64,000 nucleotides of DNA from an uncultured Bacilli bacterium (GTDB lineage: Bacteria > Bacillota_I > Bacilli_A > RF39 > UBA660): positions 38,676 to 102,675 of the forward strand of contig CAKPLN010000005.1 in assembly GCA_934167665.1 (NCBI GenBank), read 5' to 3'. Under the pieces are notes generated by a model. That model made no database searches. It saw only the letters and a program-made list of their open reading frames with translations, and was not told the DNA's origin. Of the stretch, positions 34,394 to 44,768 are shown piece after piece (the stretch's first letter is position 1; each line of letters opens with the position of its first letter). Position numbers and translations under genes: made by a program.

Positions 34394-36574
34394 ATCATAA
34401 ACAAAATATCCAACATATCCTATCATCGCACCAATAGAAATTAATATACCAATTTTTAAACCAGGGACTTCATAGGAAAAATAAATTTCATTATCCCCAC
34501 TGTTTACTTTAATTGCCATAAAACCATTATCAACTTTTTCAATTTTTACTTTTTCCCCATTAATAGTTGCCTCAAAACCACTATCATACGGTACAGTATA
34601 AATTACTAAAGCCGCACTACTAGAATTTATCTTAGAATAAAAGCCATTACGTTCAAATCTAAAATCTTCAGACTTAACTATTGTATCATCATTAAACAAA
34701 TCTCCATACTTTTTAATTTGTTCTTCATTTAATACTACTCCATTATTTAAAAATTCTATTTTCCTATCATAATCTAACAAAGAAAAATTAGAGGCAGAAA
34801 TATAACTATTAACACCAAAACCAATATCTTTAGCCGCATTATTATAATATACTTTATACGGATATTTTTCATAAACCAAAGAATAATCTTCCAGATCATC
34901 ATAACTACATCCAATAATATATTTAACTCCTAAAAAATTATTCAATAGCTGATCATTAATATCAATTTCTGTAGAAACCATTCTATAATAATTAATACTA
35001 TTATAAAATTCAAAATTACTACCATTAATATTAGAATTAAATGACTTTATATTATTAAATCTTCCAACTTCTCCTAAATTAAAAGCACAAGATTTAAGAC
35101 TATTAGTACGACTATTACTATCTATTTCTAAATAATCATTAACATTTAAATATTTTATATACCAGTCTTCTACACCAATATTCTTTTGTTTATAAACATA
35201 AACTACATAATTACCCCACACACTACCATAGATGAATACTCCTAAAATTAAAAGAATTAATTTTTTCTTATGATCTTTATTTCTACAAACAAAATATGTA
35301 TATATTAAATTAATAAGACTTATGATAATCATCAAAATAAAATACTCTTTATCAAAAATAATATTAAAATCATTAATTCTTAAAGCATACACAAAAGTAC
35401 CTAAAAGAAAAACTAAACATAACGCTCCATATATTTTCAATCCATCTTTGATATTATCAAGTTCTAAATCTAAATATTTAATAGAAACAAGACTTAGAAT
35501 AAGTATAGGCATATAAAACCATCTAGCATAATATGTTGTATTAAACAAGAAAAACGCACTATTTAGTATTGGAATATTCATCATTAATACGCAAATCATT
35601 AATAAAATACTATCCCATTTCTTATAATTTTTAATCAAATATGAAAGTGCTAAAACACAACCTGCAACAGGTAAATAAGCCTCAATACTACTATAATCAG
35701 CCTCTGTTAAAAGTGCTCTATAAGACATTGTTTGTGGTGCAAACAAAAAACCTCTAAGTATCTCTATATAATTTTTAATTGGATGTTTTATAGCTTCAAT
35801 TAGTGTCCAACCACCACCTAGTCTTGGATTAGAAAGTGTAAATAAAAAAGTTGGAATTAAAACAAAGGCAGCCATCAAAGTACCTAAAATACTCTCTAAT
35901 AAAATTGTTTTAAACTTGGTAATTTCAAAATGATATTCCTTTGTAAATACTTTAACAAAAAAGTAAATTATCACAAAAACAACTTCTCCAATAAAGAAGA
36001 ACCAATTAGTTAAAGCTAATAAGAAAACAACTACACCAAATAAATGTTTTTTATCATCATACATTAAATTATCTAAACTATATAAAAGTAATGGGAAAAA
36101 AGCCACTACATCATGAAAATGAAAAAATAAAACATTAGTAAGTTGAAATCCCGAAAAAGAATATAATAAAGAACCAAGTACAGCATAGTTTTTATTTTTA
36201 ACATATCTCTGTAAAAATAAGTAAGCAGTAAAACCACTAACTGCATATTTTAATATCAAAAGTATTCCAGCTAAATAAGGAAAAAATTTAGCTGGAAATA
36301 AATATCCTATCATATTAAATGGACTAAAAAGATTATAAAAACTATAAGTTCCAATAAAATTACTACCTAGTTCATTATACCAAGTCCAAAAAATACTACC
36401 TTCTTTTATAGAATTATTTATGTTTATATTAAATGGTATTTGTTGAAAATTATAATCAGCCATTAGAGAAAACATTCCCTTACCAGTTATAATCCAAGGT
36501 AAAGTAATAATAGTTCCTAATAAAAATGATAATAGAAAAGACAATAAAGCTTTATTTTTAATAATTTTTTTCAT
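34367..36574 (-). CDS. YfhO-family membrane glycosyltransferase-like protein
   Basis: A 735-residue protein with about 13 membrane segments and an extracytoplasmic C-terminal part. Family motifs: DYNFQQIPFNININNSIKEG, FWTWYNELGSNFIGTYSFYN, and FSPFNMIGYLFP near the N-terminus, and AKDIGFGVN/ALVIYTVPYDSGFEATINGEKV in the tail. In Bacillus YfhO glycosylates lipoteichoic acid; GT-C fold. No teichoic acid genes are adjacent, so the acceptor is unknown. ATGGAG precedes the ATG. Confidence 0.9.
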   Translation of the reverse strand: MKKIIKNKALLSFLLSFLLGTIITLPWIITGKGMFSLMADYNFQQIPFNININNSIKEGSIFWTWYNELGSNFIGTYSFYNLFSPFNMIGYLFPAKFFPYLAGILLILKYAVSGFTAYLFLQRYVKNKNYAVLGSLLYSFSGFQLTNVLFFHFHDVVAFFPLLLYSLDNLMYDDKKHLFGVVVFLLALTNWFFFIGEVVFVIIYFFVKVFTKEYHFEITKFKTILLESILGTLMAAFVLIPTFLFTLSNPRLGGGWTLIEAIKHPIKNYIEILRGFLFAPQTMSYRALLTEADYSSIEAYLPVAGCVLALSYLIKNYKKWDSILLMICVLMMNIPILNSAFFLFNTTYYARWFYMPILILSLVSIKYLDLELDNIKDGLKIYGALCLVFLLGTFVYALRINDFNIIFDKEYFILMIIISLINLIYTYFVCRNKDHKKKLILLILGVFIYGSVWGNYVVYVYKQKNIGVEDWYIKYLNVNDYLEIDSNSRTNSLKSCAFNLGEVGRFNNIKSFNSNINGSNFEFYNSINYYRMVSTEIDINDQLLNNFLGVKYIIGCSYDDLEDYSLVYEKYPYKVYYNNAAKDIGFGVNSYISASNFSLLDYDRKIEFLNNGVVLNEEQIKKYGDLFNDDTIVKSEDFRFERNGFYSKINSSSAALVIYTVPYDSGFEATINGEKVKIEKVDNGFMAIKVNSGDNEIYFSYEVPGLKIGILISIGAMIGYVGYFVYDIKKKKFTV

Positions 36575-36595
36575 ATAACAACTCCATCTATAAAG

Positions 36596-36624
36596 AAAAA
36601 ATACAAAACTATTTTGTATTTTTT
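36596..36624 (-). terminator. Terminator of asnS
   Basis: AAATACAAAA/TTTTGTATTT stem just below the asnS stop, with a T-rich flank. Confidence 0.65.
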
Positions 36625-36629
36625 ATATT

Positions 36630-38009
36630 TTAAAACTCACAATTTCCTGGAGTTCTAGGATAAGGAATAACATCACGGATATTCTCAACACCTGTTAAGT
36701 AAATAAGAAGTCTCTCAAATCCCATACCAAAGCCTGAATGAACACAACCACCAAATTTACGTAAATTTAAGTACCATTCTAAGCCTTCTTTATTCATTTT
36801 TAACTCATCCATACGATTAACTAACTTGTCATAATCTTCTTCTCTTTGTGATCCGCCAATTAATTCCCCTGCACCAGGTACTTCTAGATCAACAGCTGCT
36901 ACTGTCTTACCATCAGGATTTTGTTTCATATAGAATGCTTTAATATCCTTTGGCCAGTTCTTAATAAATACTGGACTATTAAAATACTCTGTAATATATT
37001 TTTCATGCTCTTTAGCAATATCTTCTCCATATTCTGGTTCAAATTCCCATTTAACTTTAGCTTCTTTAAGAATTCTGATTACTTCTTCATGATCAATTCT
37101 TACAAATTTACTATTAAGTAATTTATGTAGTTTATCAAGTAAGCCTTTTTCTACAAATTGATCAAAAAATTCCATTTCTGCTTTAGCATTATCTAAAACA
37201 TATTTAACGATATATTTTAACATATCTTCTTCAATATCCATAACTTGTTCTAAATCACAAAAAGCAATTTCTGGTTCAATCATCCAAAACTCATTAGCAT
37301 GGGTTTTAGTATTAGAATTTTCTGCTCTAAATGTTGGACCAAAAGTATAAGTTCTCTTATATGATAAAGCAAATGTTTCAGCCTGTAATTGACCACTTAC
37401 TGTAAGAGATGCTGGTTTACCAAAGAAATCTTTACTATAATCAACTTTGCCATCTTTTGCTACTCTATTTAAATCAAGTGTTGTTACTTGAAACATTTCT
37501 CCTGCCCCTTCACAATCACTAGCTGTAATAAGTGGAGCATGGAAATATACATAGCCATGTTCTTGAAAATACTTATGTATGGCATAAGCAGCTATACTTC
37601 TTACTCTAAAAACTGCACTAAATAAGTTAGTTCTAGGTCTAAGATAGGCTTGTTCTCTTAAAAACTCTCTTGAATGTCTTTTTGGTTGAATTGGATAATC
37701 CTCTGGACAATCTCCAAGTAAAGAAATATTAATAACTTGTATCTCAAAATCTTGACCCTTAGCCGGAGATTCTATTACTCTACCCTTAATTTCAATTGCT
37801 GAACCTATTCTTAACTTTTGAATTTCATCAAAATCAGCTAATTTATTGTCATAAACAACTTGTACAGATTTAAAATAAGTACCATCATTAAAATCTATAA
37901 AACCAAATTCTTTTTGTTTACGATGATTTCTAATCCATCCTTGTAAAACAACCTCTTTATCCATATAATCTTTTAATTTTACATATAAATCTTTAACATC
38001 AATAGCCAT
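36630..38009 (-). CDS. asnS: Asparaginyl-tRNA synthetase
   Basis: Charges tRNA-Asn; class IIb synthetase of 459 residues. N-terminal OB-fold (VVLQGWIRNHRKQKEFGFID) and class II motifs: motif 1 in RVRSIAAYAIHKYFQEHGY, motif 2 FRAENSNTKTHANEFWMIEPE, motif 3 GFGMGFERLLIYLTGV. The HAPLITASDCEGAGEMF segment separates it from AspRS. It suggests direct charging of tRNA-Asn. It is followed at 11-base spacing by a GH3 gene upstream on the strand; regulation not seen. Confidence 0.97.
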   Translation of the reverse strand: MAIDVKDLYVKLKDYMDKEVVLQGWIRNHRKQKEFGFIDFNDGTYFKSVQVVYDNKLADFDEIQKLRIGSAIEIKGRVIESPAKGQDFEIQVINISLLGDCPEDYPIQPKRHSREFLREQAYLRPRTNLFSAVFRVRSIAAYAIHKYFQEHGYVYFHAPLITASDCEGAGEMFQVTTLDLNRVAKDGKVDYSKDFFGKPASLTVSGQLQAETFALSYKRTYTFGPTFRAENSNTKTHANEFWMIEPEIAFCDLEQVMDIEEDMLKYIVKYVLDNAKAEMEFFDQFVEKGLLDKLHKLLNSKFVRIDHEEVIRILKEAKVKWEFEPEYGEDIAKEHEKYITEYFNSPVFIKNWPKDIKAFYMKQNPDGKTVAAVDLEVPGAGELIGGSQREEDYDKLVNRMDELKMNKEGLEWYLNLRKFGGCVHSGFGMGFERLLIYLTGVENIRDVIPYPRTPGNCEF

Positions 38010-38019
38010 AATCTAACAC

Positions 38020-39183
38020 CTAACCTTTCATATTATAAGCTATCTTCCAAGCTAATATTCTTTTAACTGCTGTATCTATTTTTACAATATCAATTTCTTT
38101 ATTATTAACAGCGTTTAACACTTCATTATACATATTAACAAAATCAGAAGTAATAATCAAATCATTCCCTGCATTAATTGCTAAAACAGAAGCTATACCA
38201 TTCGTAGCATAATCCCTAACTGCTCCCATCGCTAAATCATCAGTTATAACAATTCCACTAAAATTAAGTTTATTTCTAAGTTCTGAAATAACTTTTTCAC
38301 TAAGACTAGCTGGATACACATCATCTATACAATTAACAATATTATGTGAAACTAAAATAGCTGGTACTAAAGAATCAATTCCACTCTCAAAAGGTAAATA
38401 ATCACTAGAAGTAAAATTATCATAGCTCCTATTATCATAAACAATAGCATTATGGGTATCTTTATTATTTCCATAACCAGGAAAATGCTTTAAACATGAA
38501 GAAATCTTCTCTTCATTAGCATAAGTAACCATATTCTTTATAAATTCTTTCGTTTCAGTTGCATCCATTCCAAAAGATCTATTATAAATAAAATCATTAG
38601 GATCAGTTGAAACATCAGCAACAGGAGCTAAATTTAGATTAATACCAATACTAAGTAATAACCTTGCTTTTTCTCTTTCTACTTCTTCTAATAATGGATA
38701 ACCTCCCTGATCATAAACACTTCTAGGAGAAGGGAACTTTTCACTTCTAAAGTTTTTAAATCTACTAACTCTAGTAACATATCCTCCTTCTTCATCAACT
38801 GCCATTACCAAAGGAATTTTACTCAGCTTTTGTAAATTATCTATTTCACTTCTAATTGAATCTTTAGTTTGATCTTGGAAATCTTTAGCAAATAAAATAT
38901 ATCCACCAGGATTATAATTAGAAACTTCATAAATAGCAGAATCTCTATCATATCTAACTAAAAATAACTGTCCTACTTTTTCTTCTAAACTCATCTTCTC
39001 TAACTCTTTTGAAGCTTCAAGATAATATTTTTCAAATAATTCATGCTTTTTTATAGTAGTAGGACTATCATCATTATGTCTAATATCATCATTAATATTA
39101 TCACTAACTAAATATTTCTTAACCAAAAATAAACTTAAACTACTAATTACTACTATTAATAAAATTATTAGTACTTTTTTCAT
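38020..39183 (-). CDS. Glycoside hydrolase family 3, NagZ-like beta-N-acetylhexosaminidase
   Basis: A 387-residue exported or anchored enzyme: N-terminal membrane segment VLIILLIVVISSLSLFLV, then a GH3 barrel. Motifs: LSLEEKVGQLFLVRYD, VDEEGGYVTRV, LAPVADVST, KHFPGYGNNKDTHN (family His/Asp dyad loop) and the nucleophile Asp in GIVITDDLAMGAV. In Gram-positives it removes GlcNAc from muropeptides in wall recycling. Length is that of the single-domain class. It is co-directional with rluA-type and asnS genes. Confidence 0.9.
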   Translation of the reverse strand: MKKVLIILLIVVISSLSLFLVKKYLVSDNINDDIRHNDDSPTTIKKHELFEKYYLEASKELEKMSLEEKVGQLFLVRYDRDSAIYEVSNYNPGGYILFAKDFQDQTKDSIRSEIDNLQKLSKIPLVMAVDEEGGYVTRVSRFKNFRSEKFPSPRSVYDQGGYPLLEEVEREKARLLLSIGINLNLAPVADVSTDPNDFIYNRSFGMDATETKEFIKNMVTYANEEKISSCLKHFPGYGNNKDTHNAIVYDNRSYDNFTSSDYLPFESGIDSLVPAILVSHNIVNCIDDVYPASLSEKVISELRNKLNFSGIVITDDLAMGAVRDYATNGIASVLAINAGNDLIITSDFVNMYNEVLNAVNNKEIDIVKIDTAVKRILAWKIAYNMKG

Positions 39184-39191
39184 ATCTTTAC

Positions 39192-40043
39192 CTATTTATT
39201 CATAATTTTCTTAAATTCTGTAGGATTAGCAACTTCAAATAAAATATCTTTCTTAATAGTAGGATAATAAATCTTTAATCTATTAGCATGTAAGTAAAGT
39301 CTTCCTTCACTATCTTTAATATTACTATATTTTTTATCTCCAACTATTGGATTTCCCATCGAAGCAAAAGCCACTCTAATTTGATTCTTACGTCCCGTTT
39401 CAATATTTATATTAACTAAAGAATAATTATCATTTTCTTTTATAACTTTATAATTAGTTATAGCTTCCTTACCATCACCATTCCTACTAACATAAACCAA
39501 ATTAGTCTTAGTTTCTTTTAAAGTTTGAACAACTCTACCACTATTATTTTTAAGTTTACCATGAACAACAGCTACATATTCTCTTAAAGTAACATACTCA
39601 TTCCAATTTTCTTGTAACTGATTTTTAATCTTTTCATTTTTAGCAAAAATAACAATACCACTAGTATCTTTATCAAGTCTATGAACTATAAATACTCTAG
39701 CATTTTTATCTTTCGATTTTAAGTAATCTGAAATTATATGATATAAAGTTTTTTCTTTTTCTTTATTAGTAGCAATAGTTAATAAACCACTTGGTTTATT
39801 AACAACAATAATTTCCTCATCTTCAAAAACAACATCAAATGGTAATACTTTCTTATTTTTATTATTAGTATCAATAACAATATCCATACCACTAACCAAT
39901 CTATAATTATACTTAGTTGTTTTTACATTATTTACATATATAGCCCCATGTACTAAATATTGCTTTATTTTTTTCTTAGGCATATCTAGATTATTATATA
40001 AGTAATCTAATAATTCACCATCATGATTAACTTTTAATTTCAT
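39192..40043 (-). CDS. RluA-family pseudouridine synthase
   Basis: A 283-residue rRNA modification enzyme. An N-terminal S4 domain (LDMPKKKIKQYLVHGAIYVNN) precedes the catalytic domain with the family motif HRLDKDTSGIVIFAK (catalytic Asp). GRKNQIRVAFASMGNPIVGD is also typical. The RluD subtype is likely by layout, but the exact uridines cannot be told. AAGGAGG precedes the ATG. It precedes the GH3 gene by nine bases. Confidence 0.93.
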   Translation of the reverse strand: MKLKVNHDGELLDYLYNNLDMPKKKIKQYLVHGAIYVNNVKTTKYNYRLVSGMDIVIDTNNKNKKVLPFDVVFEDEEIIVVNKPSGLLTIATNKEKEKTLYHIISDYLKSKDKNARVFIVHRLDKDTSGIVIFAKNEKIKNQLQENWNEYVTLREYVAVVHGKLKNNSGRVVQTLKETKTNLVYVSRNGDGKEAITNYKVIKENDNYSLVNINIETGRKNQIRVAFASMGNPIVGDKKYSNIKDSEGRLYLHANRLKIYYPTIKKDILFEVANPTEFKKIMNK

Positions 40044-40101
40044 ACTGCCTCCTTACATATTTATTATTATAATACATATTAAATAATAAATAAAAGATAA
40101 T

Positions 40102-40134
40102 TTAAAAAAAGTATGCTAGACTTCTAACATACTT
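40102..40134 (-). terminator. Terminator of tex
   Basis: AAGTATG/CATACTT stem (40109-40134) overlapping the tex stop codon, followed by seven T on the minus strand. Confidence 0.8.
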
Positions 40135-42286
40135 ATCTTTGTATTAAGCTTAAACTTACTTTTCCCTTTTCTAAGGAAATATCATCAACATAACAGTCAA
40201 CTATATCACCAACACTAACAACTTCACTAGGATGTTTAATATATTTAGTAGTTAGTTTAGAAATATGAGCTAATCCATCATTATGTAAACCAATATCAAT
40301 AAAAGCTCCAAAGTCCACAACATTTCTAACTGTTCCTTGTAATTTCATACCCACTGTTAAATCTTTAATATCTAAAATATCACTTTTAAGTATCGGTTGT
40401 GGCATTTCATCACGTGGATCTAAATTAGGTTTCTTTAAAGATGCGACTACATCTTCTAAAGTATAAATATCAGTATTATATTTTTCCCTATATTCATCTA
40501 AATTAATATTATTTAATTTATCTATTAAGTTTTTACTACCAATATCTTTTTTAGAAAAACCTAAATCTTCTAGTAATTTTAAAGCTATATCATAACTTTC
40601 AGGATGAATAGCTGTTGAATCTAAAATATTATCTCCATCTACTACTCTTAAAAATCCAATAGCTTGCTCGTATGCTTTATCTGTTAATAATTTTTCTTTT
40701 TTAATTTCTTCACGAGATGTAATTTTTCCTTTTTTATTACGATAGTCAATAATCTTATCAATAGCCTTTTTAGTAATACCAGCAACATATCCTAATAAAG
40801 CAGATGAAGCCGTATTAACATTAACTCCTACACTATTAACACACTTTTCTACTACAAAGTCTAAAGACTCTGAAAGCTTCTTTTGTGATACATCATGTTG
40901 ATACAAACCAACACCAATTCCTTCAGGTGGAATTTTAACAAGTTCTGCTAATGGATCTTGTAACCTTCTTCCAATACTAACAGCGCTTCTTTTTTCAACT
41001 GCCAAGTCAGGAAATTCACTAATCGCAAGTGGTGAAGCACTATATATAGAAGCTCCAGCTTCAGAAACAATCACATATTTACAAGAAAGATTATATTCTT
41101 TAATCATTTCTGCACAAAATTTTTCAGACTCTCTAGATGCCGTACCATTTCCTATCGCAATAATATCAACATTATATTTCTTAATAAGATTAACAACTAC
41201 TTCTTTACTAAGCCTAATTCTCTCTTCTGAATTCCCATTCATAAAAGGTTTAATAACCGTTGAATCTAAATATTTACCATTCTTATCAACTACTGCTAGC
41301 TTACATCCATTAACAAATCCTGGATCAAAAGCTAATACCACTTGTTCCTTCATTGGTGGAGTCAAAAGTAATGCCTCTAAGTTCTTACCAAAATTATCAA
41401 TAGCAGCATCATTACCAATTTCTGTTAAATCACTTCTAATTTCTCTAATTATCGAAGGTTCAATTAATCTCTTATATGAATCATTAATCGCATCTTTTAC
41501 AAGTACTACAACAAAAGACTTATTATTCTTAATTAATTTCTTTTCTAAATAACCAATCACTTCATCCTTATTAGCCTCAATAGAAACAGAAAGTATTTTC
41601 TCTTTCTCTCCTCGATTTAAAGCTAAGATTCTATGAGGTTTAATACTCTTAACAGCTTCACTATAATCATAATACATTTCATAGGTCTTATTAGGATCAT
41701 CAGCATTCTTTTTAACTGTTGAAGTAATAATACCATTCTTATAAAAATAACTTCTTATAAACTTTCTATAACTAGCATTATCACTAATCCACTCAGCAAT
41801 AATATATTTAGCACCCTCAAGACAAGCTTCACTAGATAAATTATCCTTCTCAAATTTCTTTGTAATATCTTCCACACTACCAGTTAAAGGAAAACTCATA
41901 ATTATTTTGGCTAAATCTTCAAGTCCTAAAGCAATAGCTTCTGTAGCTTTAGTTTTCTTCTTTTCTTTATATGGTCTATATAAATCTTCAACTTCGACAA
42001 GTCTACTACAATTCATAATGCTATTTTTAAGATCATCCGTCAATAAACCCTTCTCATCAATTAATCTAATAACATCTTCTTTTCTTTTTAATAAGTTTAC
42101 CTGATACTCATATACTTCATTAATCTTTCTAATAGCTTCCTCATCTAAAGCCCCAGTAACCTCTTTACGATATCTCGCAATAAAAGGAATAGTATTACCA
42201 TCTTCTAACAAAGAAAGAACAGTTGAAACCTGTTTTTCTGAAATATTTAAATCTTTTGCTATACTACTAATAATTAATTCATTCAT
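40133..42286 (-). CDS. tex: Transcription accessory protein Tex
   Basis: A 717-residue Tex/YqgF-like RNA-binding protein. N-terminal Tex region (VSTVLSLLEDGNTIPFIARYRKE), a YqgF-like RNase H fold (VLAFDPGFVNGCKLAVVDKNG), two helix-hairpin-helix units (INYRNKKG-type region GKITSREEIKK) and a C-terminal S1 domain (VGMKLQGTVRNVVDFGAFID). It affects transcription and RNA handling. The start is ATG 42286 (MNELIISS) after AAGGTG. Complete length. Confidence 0.96.
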   Translation of the reverse strand: MNELIISSIAKDLNISEKQVSTVLSLLEDGNTIPFIARYRKEVTGALDEEAIRKINEVYEYQVNLLKRKEDVIRLIDEKGLLTDDLKNSIMNCSRLVEVEDLYRPYKEKKKTKATEAIALGLEDLAKIIMSFPLTGSVEDITKKFEKDNLSSEACLEGAKYIIAEWISDNASYRKFIRSYFYKNGIITSTVKKNADDPNKTYEMYYDYSEAVKSIKPHRILALNRGEKEKILSVSIEANKDEVIGYLEKKLIKNNKSFVVVLVKDAINDSYKRLIEPSIIREIRSDLTEIGNDAAIDNFGKNLEALLLTPPMKEQVVLAFDPGFVNGCKLAVVDKNGKYLDSTVIKPFMNGNSEERIRLSKEVVVNLIKKYNVDIIAIGNGTASRESEKFCAEMIKEYNLSCKYVIVSEAGASIYSASPLAISEFPDLAVEKRSAVSIGRRLQDPLAELVKIPPEGIGVGLYQHDVSQKKLSESLDFVVEKCVNSVGVNVNTASSALLGYVAGITKKAIDKIIDYRNKKGKITSREEIKKEKLLTDKAYEQAIGFLRVVDGDNILDSTAIHPESYDIALKLLEDLGFSKKDIGSKNLIDKLNNINLDEYREKYNTDIYTLEDVVASLKKPNLDPRDEMPQPILKSDILDIKDLTVGMKLQGTVRNVVDFGAFIDIGLHNDGLAHISKLTTKYIKHPSEVVSVGDIVDCYVDDISLEKGKVSLSLIQR

Positions 42287-42312
42287 TAAAATCACCTTAT
42301 ATCTATATAATA

Positions 42313-42885
42313 TTATAAAAATTCTTCATAAACTTCACTATGTTTTATTTTTCTTAAAGAACATATCTTATCAATTAAAATATCATTTGAAAGATTCTTC
42401 CTAACTACTTCAACCACATATTTATTTTTAATCTTCTTATAAGAAAAATCAACATCAATATTAAGCTTTTCTAGTCCACACCCAATAATATCCAAATCCC
42501 TCTTATTACAAACTATTTCTAACTTATAAATTTCTTCATCTTTTAAATTTCTAATTAAAAAATGTCCTTTTAAAGAAACTCCATATATTTTATAAAAAGA
42601 AAAGTTAGTTATAATTTTTTCTATTATTTTACTATCAATCTTTTTATAAAATAAAGTTTCATTACCGTTAACATCATATAAGACAGCCCCATCAGCAATA
42701 ATGTAATCAATAAAAGGAAAATCATGATTATATTTTAATATATCATAGATATACTTATCTGAATAAACGCAAAATAATGCCCCATTACTTCTAATATCAT
42801 CAATCTTTAAAATTTTTGATACACTTATTGCTTCTTCTTCATTAATTAACGTATTATCAAAACTACAGACTACAAGCTTATTCAT
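42313..42885 (-). CDS. Degenerate HAD/Cof-like hydrolase
   Basis: A 190-residue protein shaped like a Cof-type HAD phosphatase, with the opening CSFDNTLINEEEAIS in place of DLDGTL and a cap region (YIIADGAVLYDVNGNETLFYKKID). The usual DxD/T motif reads SFDNT, so the nucleophile Asp is missing, and the C-terminal GDxxND motif is absent since the protein ends early. It may be inactive or non-enzymatic. CTAGGGGG precedes the ATG; it follows PAP2 by one base. Confidence 0.6.
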   Translation of the reverse strand: MNKLVVCSFDNTLINEEEAISVSKILKIDDIRSNGALFCVYSDKYIYDILKYNHDFPFIDYIIADGAVLYDVNGNETLFYKKIDSKIIEKIITNFSFYKIYGVSLKGHFLIRNLKDEEIYKLEIVCNKRDLDIIGCGLEKLNIDVDFSYKKIKNKYVVEVVRKNLSNDILIDKICSLRKIKHSEVYEEFL

Positions 42886-42886
42886 T

Positions 42887-43501
42887 TTAATTCCCCCTAG
42901 TTTTATATAAATTAAATACCTCCATTATAAAAATAACACCAATTAATCCTAATAAATATCCACCTATAACATCAGTAGGATGATGTACTCCAACATATAT
43001 TCTACTAATACCAACCGACAAGATAAGTAAAATAAGTAGGATTCTAATTATATACCTTAGCACATTATTTTTAATTTTTCTAGCTAAATAAAATAAATAC
43101 CCATAAACACAAACACTAATCATTGAATGTCCACTTGGAAAAGAATAACCACCTTGTTCAACAAGCCTAATATGACCAGGTCTACTTCTTACAAATATAT
43201 GTTTAAAAATAAGTGTCATTAAAGCTGAATTAACAGCTGACAATGAAAGAAAAACACTATCCTCACTACGACAAATTAACATAAATATAGCTACGAAAAT
43301 AATAATAAAAATAGTATCACCAAAATGAGTAATAAAAGTAAAGTATTTATCTAAAAGAGGTGTTCTAAAATTAAATATAAAATTATAAATTGCTTCATCA
43401 ATAACCCTATTTTTATCAAAAATTACAATTCCAGCAATCAGTAAAAATAAAAATAATATCAAACCTATAAAAGTTAGTTTTTTCTTATTAAATTTTTTCA
43501 T
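42887..43501 (-). CDS. PAP2-family membrane phosphatase
   Basis: A 204-residue membrane protein with about six segments and the three acid phosphatase motifs: KHIFVRSRPGH, YSFPSGHSM and SRIYVGVHHPTDVIGG. Members dephosphorylate undecaprenyl pyrophosphate or phosphatidylglycerol phosphate; the choice is open. The start is ATG 43501 (MKKFNKKK) after AGGTG. It is in a run with pgi and the HAD-like gene. Confidence 0.92.
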   Translation of the reverse strand: MKKFNKKKLTFIGLILFLFLLIAGIVIFDKNRVIDEAIYNFIFNFRTPLLDKYFTFITHFGDTIFIIIFVAIFMLICRSEDSVFLSLSAVNSALMTLIFKHIFVRSRPGHIRLVEQGGYSFPSGHSMISVCVYGYLFYLARKIKNNVLRYIIRILLILLILSVGISRIYVGVHHPTDVIGGYLLGLIGVIFIMEVFNLYKTRGN

Positions 43502-43512
43502 TTTCAATTCAC

Positions 43513-44697
43513 CTATAAGTTCTCTCTAACAAACTTTTTATATACTTCAACACCAGGTTGATTAAAAGGATCAACATCAAATAAATAACCACTAAATGCG
43601 GCACTAAGCATAAAAAAGGCACATAACATACCAATATTTTCTTCATTAATTAAATCAAGCGTAATAACTCCACAAGGAACTCCACCTGAATAATGAGCCT
43701 TCATAACCGAATCTAAAACAATATTATTAACATTATTTAAATCTTGACCATTTATATTAAAACTATTACTATTTAAAATTTTAAGAAAAGTCTCAAAAAT
43801 AATTGGGTTACCTTCTTGGATAAATTGTCCTAAAGAATGTAAATCTCTTGTATTAACCGTTGAAATAGGAAAAATACCCTTACCATCCTTTCCTTCAGTT
43901 TCCCCAAATAATTGTTTAAGCCATTCTGTATAATAATACATACTAGGTTCATAAACACAGTAATTTTCAATATATTTTTTCTCTTTAAATAAGCTTAATC
44001 TAACACAAGCATATTCATAAGCTTCTCTATCTAATTTAAATCCATTATAAAAACCAGTAATCAACTTTTCTATATCCAAGAAAAAAGCTAGTGGCAATAA
44101 ATGAGCCGCTGTAAATAATGAATATCTTCCTCCTATATCACTTGGTATAACAAATGATTTATAACCAAATTTATTAACCTCTTCACGTAAAAGTCCTTTA
44201 GATGAATCAGTCGTAATAATTACTCTATTTTTAATTTCCTCATCAGTATACTTTTCCTTCATCAAAGTTAAAAGAGCTTGATATGCCAAAGTAATTTCTA
44301 AAGTAGTACCGCTTTTACTAATAACATTAACAGAAAAATCCTTATCCTTTAAATAATCAACTAGTTCACTCAAATACTTACTAGATAAATTATATCCCGC
44401 ATAAACAACCTCGAAATTATCAGAAACAAAATATTTAGAAAACATCTGACTCAAAGCATAACTACCTAAATAAGATCCCCCAATTCCAATAACAACTAAA
44501 ACAGATGAATTACTTTTTATCTTATCTCTAGTAGTTAAAATATCAGAAATTAACTCCTCATCAATAACCTTAGTCCAACCTATCATAGAACTACTTAAAA
44601 ATTTTTGATAAATTTCCTCTTTTCTATTAAATAAACTCGTATAAAAATCTTTATTAATAAATTTATCTATATAAGTTTTAAAGTCAAAACTAATCAC
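43513..44697 (-). CDS. pgi: Glucose-6-phosphate isomerase
   Basis: Interconverts glucose 6-phosphate and fructose 6-phosphate in glycolysis. The 394-residue protein is shorter than the usual 445-450 of Bacillota but has the family parts: VVIGIGGSYLGSYAL, ISKSGTTLE, IPSDIGGRYSLFTAAHLLPLAF, and PFNQPGVEVYKKF with the catalytic Lys. The start is GTG 44697 with a weak site. It precedes PAP2 by 11 bases, and its terminator side faces the glucan synthase gene. Confidence 0.93.
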   Translation of the reverse strand: MISFDFKTYIDKFINKDFYTSLFNRKEEIYQKFLSSSMIGWTKVIDEELISDILTTRDKIKSNSSVLVVIGIGGSYLGSYALSQMFSKYFVSDNFEVVYAGYNLSSKYLSELVDYLKDKDFSVNVISKSGTTLEITLAYQALLTLMKEKYTDEEIKNRVIITTDSSKGLLREEVNKFGYKSFVIPSDIGGRYSLFTAAHLLPLAFFLDIEKLITGFYNGFKLDREAYEYACVRLSLFKEKKYIENYCVYEPSMYYYTEWLKQLFGETEGKDGKGIFPISTVNTRDLHSLGQFIQEGNPIIFETFLKILNSNSFNINGQDLNNVNNIVLDSVMKAHYSGGVPCGVITLDLINEENIGMLCAFFMLSAAFSGYLFDVDPFNQPGVEVYKKFVRENL

Positions 44698-44737
44698 TAT
44701 ATCACATCCCTACTATCTAAAATTATATCACATAACA

Positions 44738-44766
44738 AAGAAAAAGACTAATAACTAATTAGTCTT
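44738..44766 (-). terminator. Terminator of the glucan synthase gene
   Basis: AAGACTAAT/ATTAGTCTT stem followed by TTTCTTTG on the minus strand, two bases below the stop codon. Confidence 0.8.
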
Positions 44767-44768
44767 AT

